Origin: CAZPMO01 sp964587515
GTDB taxonomy: Bacteria > Pseudomonadota > Alphaproteobacteria > MPNO01
Direction of reading: 5' to 3'
NCBI GenBank assembly: GCA_964587515.1
Contig: CAZPMO010000156.1
Location: forward strand, 1-11,981
DNA: 11,981 nt
Shown: piece by piece, positions 7,075 to 11,981 of the stretch
Layout of the letters: every line of letters starts with the position of its first letter
Numbering within the stretch: position 1 is the first letter of the stretch
Notes under the pieces: model-generated
The model's database searches: none
Told to the model about the DNA's origin: nothing
Seen by the model: only the letters and a program-made list of their open reading frames with translations
Program-made: the position numbers and the translations under genes

Positions 7075-7820
7075 TTCTCCACCCTCCCGAAGCCCCAGTA
7101 AAACAGGACGCTGACCGCGACCACCGTGATGACGGAAGCGTAAGTCCCGGGAATTTCAAATCTGAAATACATTTCCGAGACGATCCGTCCCAGCCCGCCG
7201 AAATCGATCAGATATTCGATGGCGACGATGTTCACCAGCGTATACATCACGCCGATGCGGATGCCGGTAAATATGGTCGGGACCGCCGACGGAAGCTGAA
7301 TTTTCCAGAACATCTCGCGTTCCGAAACATTGAAGCTGCGCCCGACATTGACCAGCGTCCTGGAAACGCCGAGCAAGCCCTGGTGGGTCTGCATCGCGAT
7401 CGGGATGGCGCCCGGAATGAACCCCATCAGGATCAGGGTCAGGTGGCTGCGCCCGAACATCACCAGGAACAACGGATAAAGCAGCACCGTCGGCGCGGCG
7501 AACGCCGCGGCGAGCCAGCCTTCATAGGCCTTGCCAACCGTTTCGTTGCGGTACATCCAGTAGCCGAATGGAACGCCGACCGCGAGCGCCAGCCCGGTCG
7601 ACGCGGCCGTCATGCCAAGCGTCGCCAGGAAGGCGCTGAACAGGCCCATCTCTTCCTCCAGCGGCGCGAAGGCGAGCACCGCATCGGAAGGCCGCGAAAC
7701 CACGAGTTCCATCACCAGACCGGAATCGACCGCGATTTCAAGGATCAGCGCAAATACCGCCAGTCCCAGCAACCCGGCCATGGTCGGCAATTTGACGATG
7801 CCGCGGAAATTCAGGTTCAC
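7056..7820 (-). CDS. ABC transporter permease (NitT/TauT type), first permease
   Basis: A 254-residue inner-membrane permease of the same BPD_transp_1 family. Spans are at about residues 13-30, 66-88, 102-122, 127-143, 190-204 and 226-244. The EAA-like coupling segment is at about 159-189 (VGRSFNVSEREMFWKIQLP and TGIRIG). Translation starts at a GTG (7820), with AAGGA about 10 nt upstream. It lies 100 nt after the ATPase stop; that gap holds an imperfect hairpin. It presumably pairs with the downstream permease and the ATPase. No substrate-binding protein gene is adjacent. Confidence 0.92.
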   Translation of the reverse strand: MNLNFRGIVKLPTMAGLLGLAVFALILEIAVDSGLVMELVVSRPSDAVLAFAPLEEEMGLFSAFLATLGMTAASTGLALAVGVPFGYWMYRNETVGKAYEGWLAAAFAAPTVLLYPLFLVMFGRSHLTLILMGFIPGAIPIAMQTHQGLLGVSRTLVNVGRSFNVSEREMFWKIQLPSAVPTIFTGIRIGVMYTLVNIVAIEYLIDFGGLGRIVSEMYFRFEIPGTYASVITVVAVSVLFYWGFGRVEKWLRPV

Positions 7821-7847
7821 CGCAGTCTTATCCTTCTTTGTGACTCA

Positions 7848-7879
7848 GGCGGAGCCGATCCTAACGCATCGTCTCCGCC
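7848..7879 (-). promoter_or_regulatory. Imperfect hairpin between ATPase and permease genes
   Basis: GGCGGAG (7848-7854) pairs with CTCCGCC (7873-7879), and inside it CGAT pairs with ATCG across one mismatch, leaving an 8-nt loop. It lies in the 100-nt gap between the ATPase and first permease genes and has no T-run. It may be an mRNA processing or stability element that sets the ATPase-to-permease ratio; the function is inferred. Confidence 0.45.
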
Positions 7880-7920
7880 CGGTCTTCAGCCTTCCTAGGC
7901 GAGACGGAACGTAACATTGT

Positions 7921-8757
7921 TCAACGCGCCGCGATTTGTTCCTCCGCATCAACCATGCCGCGCGTCGCCTCCTCGCGCAGCTCGTTCCATATATCGCCGA
8001 CATATTGCCCGAACTCCGACGTCGAAATCACTTCCGACGAGCGCGGTCTGGGCAGTTCGATGTCGATGGTGCGCTTGATCTTGCCGGGCCGGAACGACAT
8101 CACCACCACGCGATCGGAAAGCTGGACCGCCTCGGTAATGTTGTGGGTGATCAGCAACATGGTCTGTTTCAAGGTTGCCCAGATTTCCAGCATCTTGTCG
8201 CCCAGCAAAAGCCGCGTCTGTTCGTCGAGCGCGCCGAACGGCTCGTCGAGCAGCATGATGCGCGGCTCGTAGGCCAGCGTCCGCGCCACGGCAGTGCGCT
8301 GCTTCATACCGCCGGAAAGCTGCGCCGGGAAATGCCCCTCGAAGCCATCGAGCCCGACCAGCTTGATAAACTCGCGCGCCTTCGCATCGCGTTCCTCGCG
8401 GCCCATGCCCTGGACCTCGAGCGGAAAGGCGACGTTGTCGAGCGTGGTGCGCCAGGGAAACGTTGATTCCTCCTGGAAAACCACGCCGACATCGCGGTGC
8501 GCGCCGTCCACCGGGCGGCCGCCGATCAGCACTTCGCCATCGTGGTCCGAGATCAGCCCGCCGATAATGTTGAACAATGTCGATTTCCCGCACCCCGACG
8601 GCCCGATAACGGTAACGAATTCTCCGTCGTTCACTGTCAGCGACACGCCGTCGAGCGCCCGGACGGGATTATCGCCGTCCGCGTCATAGATTTTGGATAC
8701 GTTCTTGATCTGTAGAATTTCCGACATTTGGAAACTGTCGCCTCGCCTGATATTCAT
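7921..8757 (-). CDS. ABC transporter ATP-binding protein (NitT/TauT type)
   Basis: The ATPase of the importer, 278 residues from the first ATG or 268 from the ATG at 8727. All nucleotide-binding motifs are intact in order (numbering from the longer start): Walker A GPSGCGKST (52-60), Q-loop VVFQEES (92-98), signature LSGGMKQR (148-155), Walker B IMLLDEPFGALDE (167-179) and H-loop ITHNITEA (203-210). The pattern and length match SsuB/TauB-like proteins. The ATG at 8727 (MSEILQIKNV) fits the usual family N-terminus. The ATG at 8757 adds MNIRRGDSFQ, and neither start has an ideal ribosome binding site. It is the first gene of the minus-strand operon, divergent from the FMN oxidase gene. It has no fused regulatory domain. 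Confidence 0.93.
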   Translation of the reverse strand: MNIRRGDSFQMSEILQIKNVSKIYDADGDNPVRALDGVSLTVNDGEFVTVIGPSGCGKSTLFNIIGGLISDHDGEVLIGGRPVDGAHRDVGVVFQEESTFPWRTTLDNVAFPLEVQGMGREERDAKAREFIKLVGLDGFEGHFPAQLSGGMKQRTAVARTLAYEPRIMLLDEPFGALDEQTRLLLGDKMLEIWATLKQTMLLITHNITEAVQLSDRVVVMSFRPGKIKRTIDIELPRPRSSEVISTSEFGQYVGDIWNELREEATRGMVDAEEQIAAR

Positions 8758-8866
8758 TTTCCGACCGTTTTGCCCGGCTTACGAAACGCCGTGTGGTCGT
8801 ATAGGAATAGAAACATAACCGCGCGCCCGCGCGGCTTCAAACGCAATAATGACGGGAGAAAACGGG
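8758..8866. promoter_or_regulatory. Divergent intergenic control region
   Basis: This 109-bp stretch separates the leftward transporter operon from the rightward hydroxy-acid oxidase and must hold both promoters if no read-through occurs. It is more AT-rich in its middle (about 8796-8818, GTCGTATAGGAATAGAAAC). I cannot identify a convincing -35/-10 pair: the best, TTACGA to TATAGG, has a 15-bp spacer. A GC palindrome lies at 8819-8834. Confidence 0.5.
8819..8834. repeat. 16-bp GC palindrome in the divergent region
   Basis: CCGCGCG-CC-CGCGCGG is a perfect 7-bp inverted repeat with a 2-bp centre. It ends 19 nt before the GGGAG ribosome binding site of the oxidase gene. It could be a dimeric regulator's operator or a leader hairpin near the oxidase start; the role is not established. 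Confidence 0.5.
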
Positions 8867-9946
8867 ATGAGCGCCGAATATCAGACGACCCACGAAATGC
8901 TGGTTGCCGCGCGCCGTAACGTCGCGCAACCGGTGTGGAACTACATCACCGGAGCGGCGGAAACCGAGACCACCATGCGGCGCAACCGGCATGCGCTCGA
9001 TTCGATCGCCTTCCGACCGCGCATCCTGAGAGACGTGGAGGAAATCGACGCCTCGACGAGTTTTCTGGGTCACCGCCTGCGCATCCCGGCGCTGATCGCG
9101 CCCGTCGGATCGCTGCAAACCGTGACGCCGGAAGGCGGCGTCGCCGTCGCCCGCGCCGCCGCCGAATTCGGCACCATCAACTTCGTCTCCACCGTTACGG
9201 AGCCAAGCCTGGAGGAGATCGCGGCGGCCACCGATCATCCGAAATTCTTCCAGATCTATATCCGCGGCGACGAGAAATGGGTCGAGAACCTGATCGACCG
9301 CGCGATCGGCGCGGGGTATGCGGCGCTGACGCTGACCGTCGATTCCGCCTATTACGGGCGGCGCGAACGCCAACTCATTTCGCGTTGGCTGCCGCCCTCG
9401 ATCCGCGCCAACCCGGAGCGCATTCACCAGACCAAGCTGAGCTGGAAATGGATGGCGGAAATGAAAGCGCAGGGCGGCGACCTGCCGTTCATGCTGAAGG
9501 GCGTCCAGACCGCCGAGGACGCGGTGCTCGCCATCGAACACGGCGTCGACGTGATCTATGTGTCCAATCATGGCGGCCGCCAGATGGACCAGGGTCAGGG
9601 CACGCTCGCGATCCTGCCCGAGATCGTCTCGGCCGTCGACGGCGCCGCCGATATCATCATCGACGGGGGATTTATGCGAGGCACCGACATCCTCAAGGCG
9701 ATCGCGCTGGGCGCCAAGGCGGTCGGGCTCGGCCGGTTCCACGCCTGGGCGCTGGCCGCCGGCGGTCAACAGGGCCTGGTGCGCGGGCTCGAACTGCTGG
9801 AAGCCGAGATCAAGAATTCCATGGGACTGATCGGCCTGACCTCGATCGCCGAGATCGACCGCAGCTACGTCACCGCCGCCCCGGCCGTCACCGAAGCCAA
9901 CGAACTTGGCGCCTTCCCACTATTGCCGGAAGGTCATCGGCTATAG
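8867..9946 (+). CDS. FMN-dependent alpha-hydroxy-acid oxidase/dehydrogenase
   Basis: A 359-residue flavoprotein of the lactate dehydrogenase/glycolate oxidase family that oxidises L-2-hydroxy acids to 2-oxo acids. Active-site features are WNYITGA (residues 24-30, with the substrate tyrosine Y26), FFQIYI (128-132, Y131), TVDSAYYGRRE (157-167, with the conserved D and R), K211 in MLKGVQ, the catalytic histidine and arginine in SNHGGRQMD (233-241, H235 and R238), and the FMN-phosphate end DGGFMRG (266-272) and GLGR (287-290). In most relatives the position of M270 is an arginine. The start at 8867 is chosen because GGGAG lies 8 nt upstream; the ATG at 8849 has no such site. It is divergent from the transporter operon, so its hydroxy acid may derive from the imported compound. 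No membrane span is apparent. Confidence 0.9.
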   Translation: MSAEYQTTHEMLVAARRNVAQPVWNYITGAAETETTMRRNRHALDSIAFRPRILRDVEEIDASTSFLGHRLRIPALIAPVGSLQTVTPEGGVAVARAAAEFGTINFVSTVTEPSLEEIAAATDHPKFFQIYIRGDEKWVENLIDRAIGAGYAALTLTVDSAYYGRRERQLISRWLPPSIRANPERIHQTKLSWKWMAEMKAQGGDLPFMLKGVQTAEDAVLAIEHGVDVIYVSNHGGRQMDQGQGTLAILPEIVSAVDGAADIIIDGGFMRGTDILKAIALGAKAVGLGRFHAWALAAGGQQGLVRGLELLEAEIKNSMGLIGLTSIAEIDRSYVTAAPAVTEANELGAFPLLPEGHRL

Positions 9947-10140
9947 AAATAGGTTGTAATGCCTGGGCTTGGCCCGGACATCGCGCACGGCCTCGACGGC
10001 CGCTGGCAACTCGCCCACCGTTTCGATGGGGTCATTGGGGTTGATCCCTTGTGGACGCGCGAAATTGGTGAGATCGAGTGCCGGATCGTCGATGCGCTGG
10101 CCGATCCAGCGGTTCTTCTTGGGACACGCAAATTCGGATA
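9941..10140 (-). pseudogene. C-terminal remnant of a second ThDP-dependent enzyme
   Basis: About 60 codons on the minus strand read KNRWIGQRIDDPALDLTNF, then ARPQGINPNDPIETVGELPA and AVEAVRDVR. I recognise this as the segment near the C-terminus of acetolactate synthase-like ThDP enzymes (typical pattern NRWIGQRI-D-P-DL-ALARAQG-GPV-L-AV-VR-G). The rest of the enzyme, some 480 residues, is missing, and the usual valine-rich ending (VDVRV) is replaced by KPRHYNLFL and a TAG. There is no credible start codon. The remnant abuts the end of the FMN oxidase gene, sharing the CTATAG stop region, and ends at the AT-rich block near 10140. It differs in sequence from the ThDP gene at the left edge. Confidence 0.68.
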
Positions 10141-10265
10141 AGAAGTTGTGCAACTAACCTTTGATGCCAACAATGCTCATGATGGTACGCTTGCCATTAA
10201 CCCCGGCGGTATAGTAGGTTATGCATGTTACTACTTAAAATTGCTTTGAAAGATTTGGCGAGGGG
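10141..10265. other. AT-richer junction without a recognised gene
   Basis: Composition changes sharply here from GC-rich to AT-rich. I see no gene, RNA or strong promoter. A loose palindrome, GTAG...ATGCAT...CTAC, lies at about 10215-10235 upstream of the next gene. This is probably the left boundary of acquired DNA and the leader of the following gene. Confidence 0.4.
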
Positions 10266-10607
10266 ATGATGAGCGACCTTGTTTTAAAAACATGGAAGGC
10301 TACCCAATGGATCATAGCCATTGTTGGAATTATCGGTTTTGGAGGTGTGGGATTTCAAATTTGGCAGCTATCAGAAGTTGTAGGAAACGGAAAAGAAATA
10401 CGGGATTCAAAAATTGAAATGATAAATCTAATCAATCAAAAAGAAAACGAAATACTGGATAAAATAAATAAATTCTCTATTGATTTAGGAAAAATAAATG
10501 CTGCCTTGGGCGAAAGCCCAGGTATTATTCAGAAAGCAGCAATTAAAATACAAAACGCCTCCTCTACCATCGATTATTTAGAGAAATCTGGGCAATGTTC
10601 ACTTTGA
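10266..10607 (+). CDS. AT-rich hypothetical membrane-anchored coiled-coil protein
   Basis: A 113-residue protein whose family I do not recognise. Residues about 14-34 (TQWIIAIVGIIGFGGVGFQI) form a single membrane span. A long polar helical stretch follows (about 40-75, GKEIRDSKIE, NLINQKENEILDKIN), suggesting an amphipathic or coiled-coil segment, then a hydrophilic end. The short positively charged N-terminus before the span favours an N-in, C-out topology. Codon use is markedly AT-rich, with many AAA, ATA and AAT codons unlike every neighbour, so horizontal acquisition is likely. Two ATGs are adjacent (10266 and 10269) behind GAGGGG; the second has the better, though short, spacing. Function is unknown; a phage, immunity or mobile-element passenger role is possible but unsupported. 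Confidence 0.65.
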   Translation: MMSDLVLKTWKATQWIIAIVGIIGFGGVGFQIWQLSEVVGNGKEIRDSKIEMINLINQKENEILDKINKFSIDLGKINAALGESPGIIQKAAIKIQNASSTIDYLEKSGQCSL

Positions 10608-10622
10608 CAAAGCAGAATCAAA

Positions 10623-10799
10623 ATGCCATCTCCCGAGGGACAGGCCAGCGCATCGGATGAAATCGAGATTACGCCCGAGATGATCGAGGCCGCTTTGACC
10701 GTGCTTTGGGATTCTGGGAGACTTTCTTATCGCTCGCCTTCTTCTGATAGGATTTTAGTGCGGGAGGTAATTGAGACCGCTTTGGCTTCAGCGTCCTGA
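10623..10799 (+). CDS. Small hypothetical protein, 58 aa
   Basis: An open frame of 58 codons: MPSPEGQASASDEIEITPEM, then IEAALTVLWDSGRLSYRSPS, ending SDRILVREVIETALASAS. The pattern I-T-P-E-M-I-E-A...V-L-W-D-S-G...D-x-I/L-L-V-R-E-I resembles small uncharacterised proteins common in alphaproteobacteria, often next to mobile genes. That memory-based match needs a search. It begins 15 nt after the AT-rich gene's stop but has ordinary GC content. No good Shine-Dalgarno is visible. Its second two-thirds overlap, antisense, the last ~44 codons of the transposase chimera; those codons read as lysine/arginine/serine-rich sequence, as expected of an antisense shadow, which favours this gene as the real coding strand there. 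Confidence 0.55.
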   Translation: MPSPEGQASASDEIEITPEMIEAALTVLWDSGRLSYRSPSSDRILVREVIETALASAS

Positions 10800-11208
10800 G
10801 TGATGTAGAGAACTTTCGTAGTTCGATCTGCAAAACACGAAAATCTGCCTGAATTTTTTGGACGTCAGTTAGATTGTATGATGGCCTGTTGTTGCCGCGA
10901 AAACGTTTGCGTGAACCGTCATCAAGAAAATTAGGTGTTAGAGTATGGCGTTTTCCCTCCGGGAGGCTGTCATCAGAGTCGCACTGAAAATGAACCATAT
11001 CGTTTCGTTTACCCACAAGGCGCGAAGCTTCTTTGTGGAGGCGGGCCCATCTTTTTAATCGTTGCGGACTTAGGGCTATATGCGCGGCCGCGTCCACCAT
11101 GGAAAGCTTTACGTTGAAATTGACTGCGGCATAGAATGCCGCCGACGCGGCGCCGCTGTTGCCGGCGAAGATCAATCTAAGGAATATGGTTGAAAGCGAT
11201 GACTCGAT
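10669..11208 (-). other. HEPN-like C-terminal segment of the chimera
   Basis: About 180 codons following the transposase core. The segment opens with an amphipathic stretch (IESSLSTIFLRLIF), then AASAAFYAAVNFNVKLSMVDAA, a helical region (LKRWARLHKEASRL) and KRNDMVHF. The R-N-x3-H arrangement is the signature of HEPN-fold RNases found in toxin-antitoxin and abortive-infection proteins. The fold assignment is mine from pattern only. It would begin close to a natural N-terminus for such proteins, so a nearly whole gene may have been captured. The last ~44 codons lie antisense to the 58-residue gene. Confidence 0.5.
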
Positions 11209-11981
11209 ATCCGAGACCCACTGGTAATTGCCGGTGATGCCGCGCTTCAAGATGCTGAAATAGTTCTCGACCGTGTTGGAGTGGTAGAAATTGCCACGCA
11301 CATACTCGTTGATCGAATGGTTGACCGTGGCGTGTCCCGAGAACTCGCGACCGGACTTGGTATAGACCTTGCTTTCGTCTGTCATGAGGAATGACGCGCG
11401 ATCGATCTGCGTAAACAGGATCGGACGCAGGGTGCGGGCGCTGACGGACTCGACATGGAACGAACGGACTGACCCGTCTCGCTCGACCAGCGCCACGACA
11501 GGCTCTTTCTTGGGCGGGGGCGCGAAGGCGCGGTTCTTGGCCTTGCCGCCGATCCACGTTTCGTCGGCCTCGACAACCTTGTTCTGACCACCGAGCGGAC
11601 CGGCCTTGCCTTCGCGCATGGCCTCACGAATGCGGTGCATCATGAACCAGGACGACTTGACCGACACGCCGAGCATTCTGGAAAGCTGGCGGGTGCTCAT
11701 ACCTTTCTTGGAAGCGGATAACAGATAGGTCGCCATAAGCCACTTGCTCAACGGTATCTTGGATCGCTCGAACAGCGTTCCGACCGTGACGGTGAATTGC
11801 TGGCGGCATTCCTTCTCGTTGCACTGGTGAACGCCGGGGCGATGGGCCTTGCCCTTTAGGGGCGTAACATCGAACGAACCACAGTGGGGGCAGACCGGGC
11901 CATCGGGCCAAATCTGCGCCTCTAGCCACTCGCGGGCCTTGTCATCGTCCTGAAAAATGGGGTTGGCGAGGTTGTTTTGAG
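10669..11981 (-). CDS. IS1595-family transposase fused in frame to a HEPN-like domain; 5' partial
   Basis: The reading frame is open from the right window edge to a TGA ending at 10669 (at least 436 codons). No ATG, GTG or TTG occurs in the visible first 76 codons, so the start lies outside. First part: a zinc ribbon (CPHCG at about 11870, then CNEKEC at about 11807-11824), an HTH-like region (TRQLSRMLGVSVKSSWFMMH), then the ISXO2-like catalytic core with VEADETWIGG, MTDESKVY and SNTVENYFSILKRG, giving the D-D-N/E set of IS1595 transposases. After GNYQWVSD (about 11209) the expected HL-RYL-EFDFRYN ending is absent. Instead come ASAAFYAAVNFNVKLSMVDA and GKRNDMVHF, a helical domain with an R-x4-H motif like HEPN RNases, and a basic tail. 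I read it as a chimera made by deletion or recombination; a native long IS1595 variant is the alternative. Confidence 0.75.
   Translation of the reverse strand, partial: QNNLANPIFQDDDKAREWLEAQIWPDGPVCPHCGSFDVTPLKGKAHRPGVHQCNEKECRQQFTVTVGTLFERSKIPLSKWLMATYLLSASKKGMSTRQLSRMLGVSVKSSWFMMHRIREAMREGKAGPLGGQNKVVEADETWIGGKAKNRAFAPPPKKEPVVALVERDGSVRSFHVESVSARTLRPILFTQIDRASFLMTDESKVYTKSGREFSGHATVNHSINEYVRGNFYHSNTVENYFSILKRGITGNYQWVSDIESSLSTIFLRLIFAGNSGAASAAFYAAVNFNVKLSMVDAAAHIALSPQRLKRWARLHKEASRLVGKRNDMVHFQCDSDDSLPEGKRHTLTPNFLDDGSRKRFRGNNRPSYNLTDVQKIQADFRVLQIELRKFSTSLRTLKPKRSQLPPALKSYQKKASDKKVSQNPKARSKRPRSSRA
11209..11981 (-). mobile_element. IS1595-type insertion sequence, truncated (partial, right end beyond window)
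   Basis: This is the transposase-coding portion of an IS1595-family element. The 3' part of the transposase gene and the terminal inverted repeat expected beyond it are missing at the left, where sequence switches to the HEPN-like segment. The other terminus lies past the window edge. No terminal repeat or target duplication can be shown. Confidence 0.6.

Noticed and set aside
7032..7898. 288-residue plus-strand frame opposite the permease genes
   Set aside because: Rich in H, R, D and Q, as antisense of hydrophobic codons always is; the permeases on the other strand are clear.
8779..8805. TTACGA to TATAGG as a sigma-70 promoter for the oxidase
   Set aside because: The spacer is only 15 bp and both boxes are imperfect, so it is not reported as a site of its own.
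8837..9769. 310-residue minus-strand frame opposite the FMN oxidase
   Set aside because: Antisense shadow; the plus strand has complete catalytic motifs and a good ribosome binding site.

Overview
The window is chromosomal DNA of a GC-rich proteobacterium, most likely an alphaproteobacterium. The evidence is the strong G/C bias at third codon positions, the protein families present, and two copies of the CCCTCTCCCGC-TT-GCGGGAGAGGG palindrome that is scattered through many alphaproteobacterial genomes. Nothing in the window fixes the genus. Only the stretch from about 10140 to 10620 departs clearly in composition; it is AT-rich and looks acquired.

Left part (1-4282). A thiamine-diphosphate (ThDP) enzyme of the acetolactate synthase type enters from the left edge on the + strand. 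It carries an apparent one-base deletion near position 59. Its stop codon overlaps the stop of a convergent minus-strand pair: an MmgE/PrpD family protein (3711 to 2380) followed 13 nt later by an isocitrate lyase/PEP mutase family protein (2366 to 1536). That pair resembles the dehydratase-plus-lyase arrangement of the methylcitrate cycle, but the lyase lacks the canonical KKCGH/KRCGH motif. Next comes a compact unit of about 450 bp (3820-4271): a DUF559 endonuclease-like gene between inverted palindromic repeats. The repeats appear to supply both the translation start context and the last codons of the gene.

Middle part (4283-8866). A tightly packed minus-strand operon runs ATPase, permease, permease (NitT/TauT-type ABC importer), Rieske [2Fe-2S] ferredoxin, an unrecognised 108-residue protein, then an amidohydrolase-2 family hydrolase. 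Most junctions overlap or are short. No substrate-binding protein is present. The layout suggests uptake and catabolism of an unidentified small organic compound, possibly an organic acid given the flanking enzymes. A divergent FMN-dependent alpha-hydroxy-acid oxidase (8867-9946) shares the intergenic control region, which holds a 16-bp GC palindrome.

Right part (9947-11981) is a scarred accessory zone. It holds a C-terminal remnant of a second ThDP enzyme, then an AT-rich gene for a small membrane-anchored, probably coiled-coil protein. A 58-codon gene of ordinary GC content follows. On the opposite strand, an IS1595-type transposase enters from the right edge and continues in frame into a different helical domain with an R-x4-H motif like that of HEPN ribonucleases. 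This transposase-HEPN-like chimera and the DUF559-palindrome unit are the two most unusual objects here.
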